64,000 nucleotides of DNA from Aphanomyces cochlioides. Taxonomy: Eukaryota > Oomycota > Saprolegniomycetes > Saprolegniales > Verrucalvaceae. Below are positions 23,247 to 33,161 of this stretch, one piece after another. The stretch is from the NCBI GenBank assembly GCA_019828595.1, contig JAHQRK010000010.1:2356001-2420000 (forward strand). The letters are read 5' to 3'. The position numbers and the translations under genes are program-made. The stretch's first letter is position 1, and the number at the start of each line of letters is the position of its first letter. The notes under the pieces were generated by a model, which was not told the DNA's origin, searched no databases, and saw only the letters and a list, made by a program, of their open reading frames with translations.

Positions 23247-23557
23247 TGAGATAAGTTAGGAGAAAAGGTTGCCAGCAAGCTCACTGCCGCTCACTTTATC
23301 GCGCAAAGAGTGTTTTCTAACTCCCGTTTTAGAGTGAAACGAGCCGTAACTGTTCTAGTCCTACTACAATCGTTAATTCGTTATCGTCGATTCGATCAAA
23401 GATTTGATTGGTCAATATTTTACAATTTCTCAAGTTTGATTGGATGAAAAGTTTTAATTTAGCCAATCAATTTGTATATTACACTATCCTGACAATTGCA
23501 ACCAGAATCGTTGGACGACGATTGGTGGCAGATCACATAAACTCCATACGAGCCGCC
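23247..23557. promoter_or_regulatory. shared divergent promoter, channel / exonuclease
   Basis: 311 bp between start codons of two genes read away from each other, so it holds both promoters. It has several ATTGG/CCAAT-like pentamers (for example near 23406, 23440 and 23463). I did not identify a core Inr element. Confidence 0.5.
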
Positions 23558-24624
23558 ATGCCACCCAAACGCGACGGCGTTCCAGCGAAGAAAAAAGGCA
23601 AAGTGCAAGCCAAGCCACTACCGATTGCAGCAGGAAGCAACTGGGCCAAGATGAAAAGCCAGCTTCAAACGGCCAAGCCTGCAGAGGCCAAGAAACAGGA
23701 CCTGCACTATGTCAAGGTGAAAAAGACCACCGAGAAGAAACCAAAGAAAGCTCAAACGATCGACTGGATCGATACATCACAGATCGTCGCGATAGATTGT
23801 GAAATGGTTGGCGTGGGTTTGAGCGGCACGCGAAGTGTCCTGGCGCGATGCAGTATTGTCGACTTTGATGGCAATGTTGTCTACGATGAACATGTGAAAC
23901 CGATGGAAAAAGTCACCGACTTTCGTACCCACGTGAGTGGCATTCGATCCAAGTCTTTGCGCAATGCAATTCCATTTCCCAAGGTATGTCTTGGCCCCGT
24001 TCCCAGAGCGCTAATCGCTGTGTAGTGTCAACAAGATGTTGGAGCCATATTGAAGGATAAAACCCTTGTCGGTCACGCGTTGCGCAATGATTTGCAGGTC
24101 TGCTGTGGCTCAAAATTCGCCGCTAAAACATAATCTAGGCACTCATGTTGACCCATCCCAAGCCTATGATTCGAGACACAACCAAATACAGGCCGTACAT
24201 GCGCCGAAAAGTCAATGGCACAGTACGAGGCCGAAGCAACCATGCAATTTTTTACACTGTCAACTTGTAGAAACTTCTTCCCAAAGCATTGCGCCACTTG
24301 GCTCAAGAAGTGTTAGACAAAACGATACAGACAGGCGAACACGATTCGGTGGAAGATGCGCGCACCACCCTCGAGTTGTACAAAAAAGCCATGGTGCCTT
24401 GGGAGAAAGCATTGAAGGCGTCAAAAGTTCCAGGTGCTCTTGTTGGACAAGCGCCTGTCAACGTGCAAGCCAAAGCCAAACATACTGCCACTTCCAAAGC
24501 CAAGAATGGCGAAGACGACGATGATGACGATGATATTGAGACGCTAAAGTCCAAGCCCGTGGAGAAGAAAACGCTCCATATCCCCGATGCCCAAGCTCTG
24601 ATGTTACAAGAATACGACGAATAA
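23558..24624 (+). CDS. REX4-type RNA 3'-5' exonuclease
   Basis: Four exons (23558-23983, 24026-24097, 24139-24222, 24271-24624) give 311 aa; the start has a strong context (gccgccATG). A Lys-rich N-terminus precedes a DEDDh exonuclease domain: Exo [11 protein letters not shown], Exo [12 protein letters not shown], Exo [18 protein letters not shown]. The order, size and basic N-terminus match REX4/ISG20-like enzymes, which trim pre-rRNA in the nucleolus. The C-terminus has an acidic run of seven aspartates. It ends 81 bp before the transporter start on the same strand. Confidence 0.9.
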
Positions 24625-24705
24625 TATATTGTAGACGTATTCTGTCCAACGGCCGAATCGTGATGGCATGTAGTCGTTTTCCTTCACAATTGAATTGGCC
24701 ACGCG

Positions 24706-26203
24706 ATGCGCTCAACGTCCGCGTCGTCGTCGCATGTTGCGTTGTCCCCTGGGGGTTATGCCCATACTCTCGTGACGCCCAAGCCATTCTCCCTGGGCTC
24801 TGAAGAACCGCCAACTCCTCCATCCCCTGGCTGCTCGATTCCGTTTATGGTATTCCTCGCGGCTCCGAAGATGGCCATGAATATGGCTTGGGCCGCCCAG
24901 TGGGCGGCCTTTGGCCCCCTTCTCGAAACGCTGTTGCCCTCTTGGTCTGTCCAGCTGGTGCAAATCATCGGTCCCTTGACTGGTCTCTTTGTCGCCCCGA
25001 CAATTGGAGTCCTCAGCGATGCGTGCACGAGCTCGTATGGTCGTCGTCGTCCGTTTATTTTGTTTGGAGCTGTTGCTAGCTCAATCTGTTGGCTCGTAAT
25101 GTCTTATGCACGAGAACTGGGCGTTGCGATGGGTGACCATGGCCCGCATCAGTCGTGGACAGCAACTTGGACAGTGTTGTGCTACATTTGGATGGACATT
25201 ACAGTCAACATGACGCAAGTCCCAGTGAGTTTGATCCTTGCCGACTTTGCCGGCGAGCGCCAAGTCACTGCAGCATCGATCGGCCAAGCATTTTCCATTG
25301 CAGGCTCGTTTTGTATCTCTGGCTACATTCTTTTGTTTGGCCCCGCACATGCCTCGATTCATCCATTCATGTGGATGCTTGTGGCTGTGATGCTTGGCAC
25401 CGCGTTGCCAGTCTGCATGTGGGCCACAGAGAAACCTTACTTGGCACATAATTCAGTCTCTCGATGCAAGCAGCTTCAAAATGCCTTTGGCTCCGTGTAC
25501 ACTGGCTTGCGCAATTTACCAAGAGTCCTTGTGTCGTTTTGCGTGTGTTTCTTGCTCATCCAGTATGGCTACACTGCGTACAATGGCGCCAAGGGACAAT
25601 TTTTTGGGCTTCGTGTTTACCACGGCGACGCTGAAGGAGCCAACACATGCGAGCCATCGGTAAATTACTCATGCAACAAAATCGCTTGACTGTGGTTTCT
25701 GTTAGAATTGCTCGGATGCACAGAAGGCATTCAACAAAGGCGTTCGAGTGGCTGGAGGAATCACGGACACGATTTTCAACGGTGTTGGCCTTGTTTACCT
25801 CGCTGTTCTTCCTTGGCTTGTCCGCAAATGCGGTGCCAAAATAGTCTTTACATGGGCGATTCTTCCTCAGGCCTTGCTGATTGCAATGGCTTTCTCTTCC
25901 ATCGTCCAGCTCAACGTCGCCATTGTTGTGCTCTGCGCCGTGACTCAAAATACGATATTTGCCATGCAAATCCCAGTGATTCTCCATGTGGTTGGCCACG
26001 GCCCCGAAAATCAACTTGGGCTCTTTGCTGGCGCGTTCAACTCGGCCAATTGTGCGGGCCAGCTCATCAACTTTTTGCTTGCGACGCTCCTCGTTCAAAC
26101 TTCGATGGGCCATGCCTTGCCTGTCCTCGTCGGTGGAGTTTTGAGTTTGCTGGCGCTTGTGATCGCTCAACTGACGTTCCATATCGATATGAAGTCATTG
26201 TAG
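24706..26203 (+). CDS. sucrose-transporter-like MFS protein (GPH/SLC45 type)
   Basis: Two exons (24706-25659, 25706-26203) give 483 aa with about 12 membrane helices. The loop SDACTSSYGRRRPFILFG carries the RRRP signature of plant SUT and animal SLC45 sugar/H+ symporters. A second feature of the family is the loop-flanking WMDITVNMTQVP. Sucrose or another disaccharide/H+ symport at the plasma membrane is inferred from family only. The N-terminal 40 residues are cytosolic and Ser/Pro-rich. Confidence 0.85.
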
Positions 26204-26343
26204 AGAAGAGCATTGTCTTTATAAAGCTGAAGTAAAGCAATCAATTCGTCCTTTCCCAAAGTAACTCCAGTGTTGTTACAATAGATTTGTCATGTAAGAA
26301 TTAACCCGCTTATCCATTCAAAAGAGGTCGAGTTGGTAGTGTT

Positions 26344-27042
26344 TTACACTAGCGTGAAGCCTCCCACGAAATTTGGACGGCCGTTCAATCGGTCCAAAAG
26401 GAAGGCTCTCACGAGCGGCGGCTGGTCAACGAACGCCTGGAGACCGAACACTTGCGCAATGGCCGCGCTAATCCGTCGAAACTGTGGGGATCTTCTCACA
26501 GCCACATCGATACGACAAAATGTTTCAAAGTCTGGCATATGCAAGACACTTAAGTCGGTACCTTGAGTTTTGTCAATGGCTTGAGTAAAATTGTTGACAA
26601 TGAAGCGACCGAGTGCGAAAGGAGGCACTGCATCGACACCGGGAGGAAGTTGATCTCCAAGGTGAGGCTCGTGACCATTTCCCGGCCACTTCACGTGTCC
26701 AGGTACTCCGGCAGGTAAGGCATAGTTTCCCCCGTGGAGATAAACCTTCGAGTTTTCTAGATCATCCACGTTGTGACACAAAAGCAGTAACGGATCACTC
26801 TCCGAGCATTGGAACCCTTCTCTCGCCAGACGGACGAGGATTTTGCCGACATTGTTGGAGCAGTAGGTTGCCACAACTTCCTCGCTGAGGCCCCAAGTTC
26901 GTAGTTCTGTAGAGACGTCGTCGTACATGTTGAAAGGACTCAATTGACTTCCAATGCCAAGTACTAGTTTTACTGAAATGGAGCCACCTGTGAAAATGAG
27001 TGAAGACAGTTGTAGCGTCGATTTGCCTTGAAAAATTCGCAA
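26344..27042 (-). CDS. unidentified gene, intact member of an inverted pair
   Basis: Open for 232 aa; the conserved part starts at Met39 (26928, MYDDVSTELRTWGLSEEVVA). It reads on through GKILVRLAREG, SKVYLHGGNYALPAG, DAVPPFALGRFIVNN and DFETFCRIDVAVRRSPQF. No signal peptide or membrane segment. I do not recognise the family. A copy in opposite orientation lies at 27229-28380 and is broken. The upstream homology (LQLSSLIFTGG) is shared with that copy, so it may be coding or 5' exon/UTR. Confidence 0.6.
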   Translation of the reverse strand: MRIFQGKSTLQLSSLIFTGGSISVKLVLGIGSQLSPFNMYDDVSTELRTWGLSEEVVATYCSNNVGKILVRLAREGFQCSESDPLLLLCHNVDDLENSKVYLHGGNYALPAGVPGHVKWPGNGHEPHLGDQLPPGVDAVPPFALGRFIVNNFTQAIDKTQGTDLSVLHMPDFETFCRIDVAVRRSPQFRRISAAIAQVFGLQAFVDQPPLVRAFLLDRLNGRPNFVGGFTLV

Positions 27043-27445
27043 GGTACTTAGATCATTTGGAGAAAACGATATTGTGCTTTAATTCATGAAGTGTTCGACA
27101 CAACATGGACACAACGGGAAAAAGTTCTTTGAGTTTACTCAGTCATCCCCAACGATGTAAGGCCAATGGCAACACCACATTCAATAGTAGAGACTTCCCG
27201 ATGATCAAGCGAGGAATGGCAAAGACATGCTTCAAGACCAATCAAAGTCTTCAACTGACTCAACTCATTTTCACGGGTGGTCGAATTCGAAGAAGTCGTT
27301 TGGAGACAAATCAATCCATTCAACATGTGCGACGACGTCTCCTCAGAACTACGAAGTTGGGGCCTCAGCGAGGAAGTTGTGGCAACCTACTGCTCCAACA
27401 ATGTCGGCAAAATCCTCGTCCGTCTGCCGAGAGAAGGGTCCCATT

Positions 27446-28026
27446 CAGGGCTCCCGAACAAGTATTATAATACCAAATACAATCGAATATTTGGATCGTA
27501 TTTATTTATCGTTTGAAAGACTGATATTTTCCCGATACTGATGTGTTGTGGAAAACGTTTTCTTCACAACTAGTCCTCTTGCCAGACAGCCAAATATGTG
27601 GTTCAATTTGGCGTAATGGTTATGATATCGAACCACCATGACCATGACGCGGGTTCGAGTCCCACGATGGCAATGATGAAATCAAGTCCGTCACAGTAAA
27701 AATTTTGTGTGTCTCTCCCATTTCCATCATCTTCGATGGCTCGGTCCCGCCGACGTCAAATGAATGTGAGCGCTTTTTCTCACAAGCCAAGTTGACGTAC
27801 TCCAAGCTTCGCTCAAGTATGGATACTGAAACGCTTGAGGACATCATGATGTTGAGGTACAATGTTGATCTCTGGAGTGCAGCGACCATAGAGAGTACTA
27901 TTCGACTTAGACGTCAAACATCGCCAATTGAAATACTTTAAGCAATACAATAAATATCGGATATATTTATTTTTTGGGTTTTGAAATAAATATCGGTAAA
28001 AAATCCAATATTCGGGAGCAATGGGA
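27446..28026 (+). mobile_element. internally deleted hAT transposon
   Basis: 581 bp inside the pseudogene. The ends are imperfect inverted repeats (CAGGGCTCCCGAA at 27446; its near-complement TTCGGGAGCAATG at 28011-28023). The flanks gTCCCATT (27438-27445) and cTCCCATT (28027-28034) are an 8-bp target duplication with one mismatch, the size expected for hAT. It encodes the hAT C-terminal dimerisation segment at 27705-27941 (PPTSNECERFFSQAKLTYSK ... RYNVDLW). The catalytic part of the transposase is missing, so it is non-autonomous. Confidence 0.85.
27606..27668 (+). other. tRNA-like A box/B box sequence
   Basis: Inside the hAT element a perfect pol III A box (TGGCGTAATGG) is followed about 35 nt later by a perfect B box (GGTTCGAGTCC). 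A T-arm with one mismatch can form, but the acceptor ends do not pair, so it is a tRNA relic or SINE-like head, not a working tRNA. Confidence 0.5.
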
Positions 28027-28380
28027 CTCCCATTGCTCGAGAGTGATCCGCTACTGGTTATATGCCCCAACTTGGATGCTCTGGAATACTCGAAGGTCTA
28101 TCTACATGGTGGGAACTAACCTGTTATACGTTAGCAGCAGGAGGGCTCGGACATTTGAACTGGCCGGGAGGTGCTGAGCCTCACCTTGGCGATCCGATTC
28201 TTTCTGGTCTCGATGCAGTGCCTCCGTACGCACTCGGTCGCTTCGTTGTCAACAATTGTCCTCAAGCAACTGACAAAACTGAAGGGACGGATTTCAGCGT
28301 ATTCCATCTGCCTGACTTTGAAACATTCGCGAACATTGCACAGGCAGTGAAAAATTCTCCACAGTTTCGACAAAGTCCAA

Positions 28381-28983
28381 ACATGATTATTTGGAGACAG
28401 ACACGAACCGTATTCCGGTCGGTTGTGTACTGAAAAACCTCCAGTTGGCCGTGTACAGTTTTTTTCTTTTCTCTCTATTGCCAACGATTTCAAACTTCCG
28501 GTCGGCCTTGTACCTAGAGTGATTCTATTGGTCTTTTTTAATGCAATCATGTATTTTTGAATTGGACGGAACGATGAAAGCGGTCGATGTGGATAAATTT
28601 CTTACATTATTTACCAATCATCCTTCGAGTTTGGCATGTGAAGCATCCTTAGGTTTTGGTCCGTCGTGTACACTGTACCGGTTTTTTTCAAATTCCTCTA
28701 ATAACAAATCTTTGACAGAGATCAAATCAACCATGGGGAGGGCAGTCCTATGACTTTCGGAAGCTCCATGGCGAAAGGGAAAGTAATCCAATCTTGCTCA
28801 CGTTGGATCTAGCATCTTGTTCCAACTGCAAACAAACGACGACACGACGACCGACATCAATATTTGAAAATTCAAATTGTACCAGCACTCTCAAAAACGT
28901 CAGATTTGTCACTTATTTGTGATTGGTCCATTAAAAATATACTTTGACTTGACACTTTGTTGCATTTTCTTCACACTGTCAAG
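28381..28983. other. intergenic, nothing recognised
   Basis: About 600 bp between the pseudogene and the first WGR-WWE gene. No supported gene. An ATTGGTC-type pentamer and an AT-rich stretch just before 28984 are likely promoter sequence. Confidence 0.4.
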
Positions 28984-29904
28984 ATGGCGAGGACCCGAAG
29001 CATGACGCGACGCCCTGTTCGCCGCTGCAATACAGCCCCAGAACCTATTGGATGCCCTTGCCCGTGGTGCCAAACGTGGACCCCTCGAAAGACGTACCGC
29101 AAGCGTCCCTCAGTGAAGGTTGCGAGCAAGCCGAAACAAACCAAAGTCGCAAAAAAGACCAAGACTGTCGCGACGAAGGCCAAGGCAGTCAAAGCTAAGC
29201 CAGCCAAGACTAAGCCAGCCAAGAGCAAGTCAACCACGATTGGCGCTTCTGATACCCATGTCAGTGGCCAAGTCGACTCGGCTGCGGTTGGATTGGTGCC
29301 TAGTGGAGCACACGTTGCAGCTTGCGCAGACGGGAACGGTTATTTGGATGCGTCGTTGGCATTGGTGGACCTGAGCCAAAATTCAGACAAGTATTACATC
29401 TTGCAAGTGCTTCAAGCAGGTGCTGAATTTTACTGCTTCTCGCGGTGGGGACGAACGGGAACTGTCGGTCAGAACCAAGTGGAAGGCCCTTTTAACACGA
29501 TCGGCGAAGCAGAAGCAGTATTTAACCACAAATTCCAAGACAAGACAGGTCAAAGATGGGCTGACCGCAACGATTTTTCCCAAATCGATGGCAAGTACGA
29601 TCTTCTCAATGTTGATCACACTGCCGACGCAACGGGCCAGTGGGAATACTTCATGCACGACTTTGTCGACGGCAAGGCGAGGGGATGGTACCCATACACT
29701 GAAGATGGAACAGCGCAAACCGAAGCGCTCTGGCAAACCTACCAAGTCAACAGCGCTTACAATCGTCGCATTGTCCAGTCGGGGTATTACTCGTACAATA
29801 TTGACTTGGATGCCATGACCCAAACCAACATCAGCACCAACAAGAAGCGCCATATCCGAAGACTTTACCAAGGCACTATCATTGGAAACACAGATTTGTC
29901 TTAG
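28984..29904 (+). CDS. WGR-WWE protein lacking a PARP catalytic domain
   Basis: Single exon, 306 aa. Residues 1-40 have a C-x-C-x2-C cluster in PCPWCQTWTPRKTY. Residues 45-85 are Lys/Ala-rich like a histone H1 tail. A WGR domain follows (YYILQVLQAG, FSRWGRTGTVGQ, GKYDLL), then a WWE domain (WEYFMHDF, WYPYTEDGT, YNIDLDAMTQTN, KKRHIRR). WGR binds DNA ends in PARP1-3; WWE binds iso-ADP-ribose of poly(ADP-ribose). No ART/PARP catalytic domain is present. A role as a DNA-damage or ADP-ribose adaptor is inferred. It is a tandem paralogue of the gene at 31298. Confidence 0.8.
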   Translation: MARTRSMTRRPVRRCNTAPEPIGCPCPWCQTWTPRKTYRKRPSVKVASKPKQTKVAKKTKTVATKAKAVKAKPAKTKPAKSKSTTIGASDTHVSGQVDSAAVGLVPSGAHVAACADGNGYLDASLALVDLSQNSDKYYILQVLQAGAEFYCFSRWGRTGTVGQNQVEGPFNTIGEAEAVFNHKFQDKTGQRWADRNDFSQIDGKYDLLNVDHTADATGQWEYFMHDFVDGKARGWYPYTEDGTAQTEALWQTYQVNSAYNRRIVQSGYYSYNIDLDAMTQTNISTNKKRHIRRLYQGTIIGNTDLS

Positions 29905-31297
29905 GCATCCCATCTGAGCTCTTACCTTCACGTCAAATACACTTTGCACTGATTGTTTATTGGGGGAACAAATCAAATTCAGATTTTGAGATTATTTTGA
30001 CACTTGGCGATGTCGTAGAAACCCTTCTTCAGCTGCAAAATGTTTCGTGTCTGTATTTTGACTTAATAGAGAAGTTTCGCTGTTTTTCTACTTGAATATC
30101 TTGTGAAAATATTGATCGCTGTCTTCTAGCTAGCAAAGCGAGTGTCCATAAAAATTAGGTTTATACCCCATCAGTCAAAGCAATGTCTTATGATGAGTGC
30201 AGTCTTGACAGGTTTTAAGCGCAATATACTTGTTCTCATCAATATTTAACATCAACATGGTGCAGTCGCCCCAGACAGTAATTTTGCCATCTAGGTGCAT
30301 TCTAGATAAAGGGAATCGAGATCACTTGGGGGCAGACTGGGATGTACATTTACCGGCTTCACCTAAGGGGCGTGGTGATTGATGCATGTGGCAATATCAG
30401 ATGCATTGGCGACGTTCGTTGGATTCTAAAGTTCCAGTGATGAATGTGCAAGACTCGATGGTGAAAGGCACTTGTCTTGATATAGTTGATCTTCGTGTTC
30501 GCTGGTTGCTGCTGGTGTCATCATTGAGACATCTTTCCCAGCTTTAACTCACCTTCTCTTGTTTTTCAAGACACTCTGTGTAATTCGGTTTTCGCTTGCT
30601 TCCAGCTTCTTTTGTCTTGCTTTGCGTAGAAGAATTGGCAGCTGTGCGCTGAGGGATTCCTCGTAATTCTTGGTTTGCGCCACTCGATTCTCGCCAAGCT
30701 ACCGATCTGCGAGGTTGCAGCTCAAGAAGGAACTGTCATGTATGTTCTGAGTTGTGAAATGCGAGGGTATAACATCAAAACCACATATTATGTTGACTTC
30801 AACTGCGCACTGTCGTTGAGCGTGACCAACACCATCCAGATTGCCAACAAGAATACAATTTCCAAAAGAGTTTCCACTCCGATGGGTCACTGAGGAGTTC
30901 ATTCATTTCGTACACGATTGCAAACTCTCGTGAGTTGCATTAGACAACTCATGGAACTCTTCCAGAAGTTATCCAACCAAAGCGAGGTAAGGCAGCCATT
31001 GAGGGACAATTTAACACACTATTCGCAAAATTTCTTGAGTAATTCGCCCTGAGAGTCGATCAATTCACTATTTCAGTTGAAACTAGTGTCTAATAGCTTC
31101 AACTCTTCTTCCCTTCTCGCTTTCGCTTTGGAATGTCGTGGCGAAAGATACTCGAGAGGGAAATTTGATTGGCATCATTTGAAACATGACGATCTTGGCC
31201 ATCATTGTTAAAGATGACCAGCACTCAGAGACTTCATTGTTACTATAGTGAGCAAGAAGTTTTCCTCTCACTTTTCAATTTGCAACTTTCTTTCAAC
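29905..31297. other. intergenic between the two WGR-WWE genes
   Basis: About 1.4 kb. No supported gene; the short frames lack coding character. The parent tandem duplication probably included part of this spacer, but I see no clear repeat boundary. Confidence 0.4.
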
Positions 31298-32161
31298 ATG
31301 GCGATCACTCGAAGCACGACACACAAGAAACTCAGCAGACGCCGAGCCATCAAGACTGGATCATGTACGTGTATCTGGTGCCAAACATGGAAGCCACGAA
31401 AAGTCTACAAGTACAAGAAGATCACAACCAAGCTACGCCCAATTGCGATTGCAGTGGCAAAAGCACCCGCTGCAAAGAAGACTGCTGCAAATAAGACAAC
31501 TGCATTTGAGTCTTCTGCCTCATTTGCCGATCCAATGTCGCTTTCTCTTGTCGATCCTGCCGCAAGAGATATCGTGGCCAACTTGACAACAACTGCCAAC
31601 ACCAAGATTCAATTGATGGTGACTTCCACTTACGTTCCCTACAATGCCTCACTGGCGCTGGTCAACTTGGCCGACAACATGGACGAGTTTTTCATCTTAC
31701 AAGCGATCGAAGCTGGGAATCGGTTCTTTGTCTTCTCCAAGTGGGGACATACAGGTACCAGTGGTCAAACCAAACTCAGAGGTCCGATGACGTTTGGCGA
31801 CGCAAAAGCATCTTTTTGCAAAATCTTTCTTGAAAAGACGGGAAATGAATGGGACAACCAAAAAAAGTTCAAGAAGATTGACGGCAAGTACGACCTCTTG
31901 AATTCCACCAGCGCAACACAAGCCAGTGGTTCATGGGAATACTACATGGACGACTTTGTCGATGGCAAAACAACGGGATGGTATCCCTACACTGCGGAAG
32001 GCAACACACAAACCGAGCTCCTCTACCAAACCCACCAGACCAACAGCGCGTACAATCGTCGCATCGTCCAGTCTGGGTATTTCAAATATTGCATCGACCT
32101 CGATGAGATGACTCAAACCAACATCAAGACCAACAAACGACGACAGATTCGACGACTTTAA
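31298..32161 (+). CDS. second WGR-WWE protein (WGH variant)
   Basis: Single exon, 287 aa, same layout as its neighbour: CTCIWCQTWKPRKVY cluster, basic linker, WGR domain, WWE domain. The linker is less Lys-rich. The WGR signature reads FSKWGHTGTSGQ, so the Arg of the name-giving motif is His. The WWE block keeps WEYYMDDF, WYPYTAEGN, YCIDLDEMTQTN and RRQIRR. The two proteins are clearly diverged, so the duplication is old and both copies are maintained as open frames. Confidence 0.8.
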   Translation: MAITRSTTHKKLSRRRAIKTGSCTCIWCQTWKPRKVYKYKKITTKLRPIAIAVAKAPAAKKTAANKTTAFESSASFADPMSLSLVDPAARDIVANLTTTANTKIQLMVTSTYVPYNASLALVNLADNMDEFFILQAIEAGNRFFVFSKWGHTGTSGQTKLRGPMTFGDAKASFCKIFLEKTGNEWDNQKKFKKIDGKYDLLNSTSATQASGSWEYYMDDFVDGKTTGWYPYTAEGNTQTELLYQTHQTNSAYNRRIVQSGYFKYCIDLDEMTQTNIKTNKRRQIRRL

Positions 32162-33158
32162 AGATAGTCAACAAAAAGTCAATATTCCATGTTCGAGTTA
32201 ACTTTCAGTCTTGTGATTTCATTGAAGCAATCGTAGTTGGTGGTGTGGGTAGCTGAGATTGGCTCATGATGAAATGGAATTGCCAAGTTTCACAACTTCG
32301 AATAAAATCGACAATAAAATACTTGGAATTAAGAACATTTTTCAAGGTAAAGCTGTCTTGTCACTACATAGATTGAATAAAGAGCTCAGTAAAGTCACTA
32401 TTCTGAGATTTCATTATGTCGTTAAAATCAAGTACTACTCCGTTCCAAAAAGATTGCGGTATGCTGATTTTAATATGGATTTTTGTATACTATTCCGATT
32501 TGAAGAATGACTTGTTTTTTGTATGTGCACTCTAATATTCTATATAGAATATTATTTACTCTTTGATCCTTGCCGACAGATCCGTAGCTTGTTGCCGCGA
32601 TTGCACGCCACGCTGCCTTATTCTTGCGATTGCGTCTCGGTCATGTCGGTACTGGGTACTGGCTCAGTGCTTGAGCCGAAAGAGAGGATGCCATTCGAGC
32701 TATACTCGAACAGACGTTCAAAAAGCGTCGGCTCTCGCTGTCGCGCGAGTGGCGACGCCACCTAGAGGACAGTTGGGTCCACAAGGCGCGCACAGGAGGA
32801 GTGCTCTTGACTTGGACTACCATCATAGTACGTTGGTCAGGAGTGAACAGGGATAATATGGTCTCACCGGAGGGTTTTGTTGTTGTCCAAGACTATCGAG
32901 GACCTGTCGCCTGGATTATCTCCTCAACCATGAAGCATTTTTTCACTCAAAAAGTACCAAAATAACAAGCGAAAAACGCTCTATTTATCTGTCCAATCAG
33001 ATTCTAATAACGATGAGTTTTGGCGAAATACCACCAGTTAGACGACACATGCCGCAGGAACGGAGTAGTATTTATTTTTTCTTTGATTTTACTTTCTGGA
33101 CTTCACCTCGCATGAATGACATTACAGACACATTAGTGACACCTAGCTATATTTACAT
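32162..33158. other. AT-rich intergenic, nothing recognised
   Basis: About 1 kb after the second WGR-WWE gene. No supported gene; open frames near 32523-32860 have no family features. Confidence 0.4.
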
Positions 33159-33161
33159 TAA

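Larger units (their letters stand above)
27229..28380 (+). pseudogene. broken inverted copy of the 26344-27042 gene
   Basis: The plus strand at 27229-27437 repeats the start of the neighbouring gene (DDVSSELRSWGLSEEVVATY, then GKILVRLPREG). Homology stops at 27445 and resumes at 28035 with SKVYLHGGN, then has a stop codon, a frameshift, and continues as EPHLGDPILSGLDAVPPYA to about 28380 (KNSPQFRQ). The gap is filled by a hAT element with a target-site duplication. The last ~50 codons of the parent gene are not found. It is therefore a dead copy. Confidence 0.85.

Noticed and set aside
27606..27668. A functional tRNA
   Set aside because: A and B boxes are perfect but the acceptor stem does not pair and the T stem has a mismatch; kept only as a tRNA-like relic.
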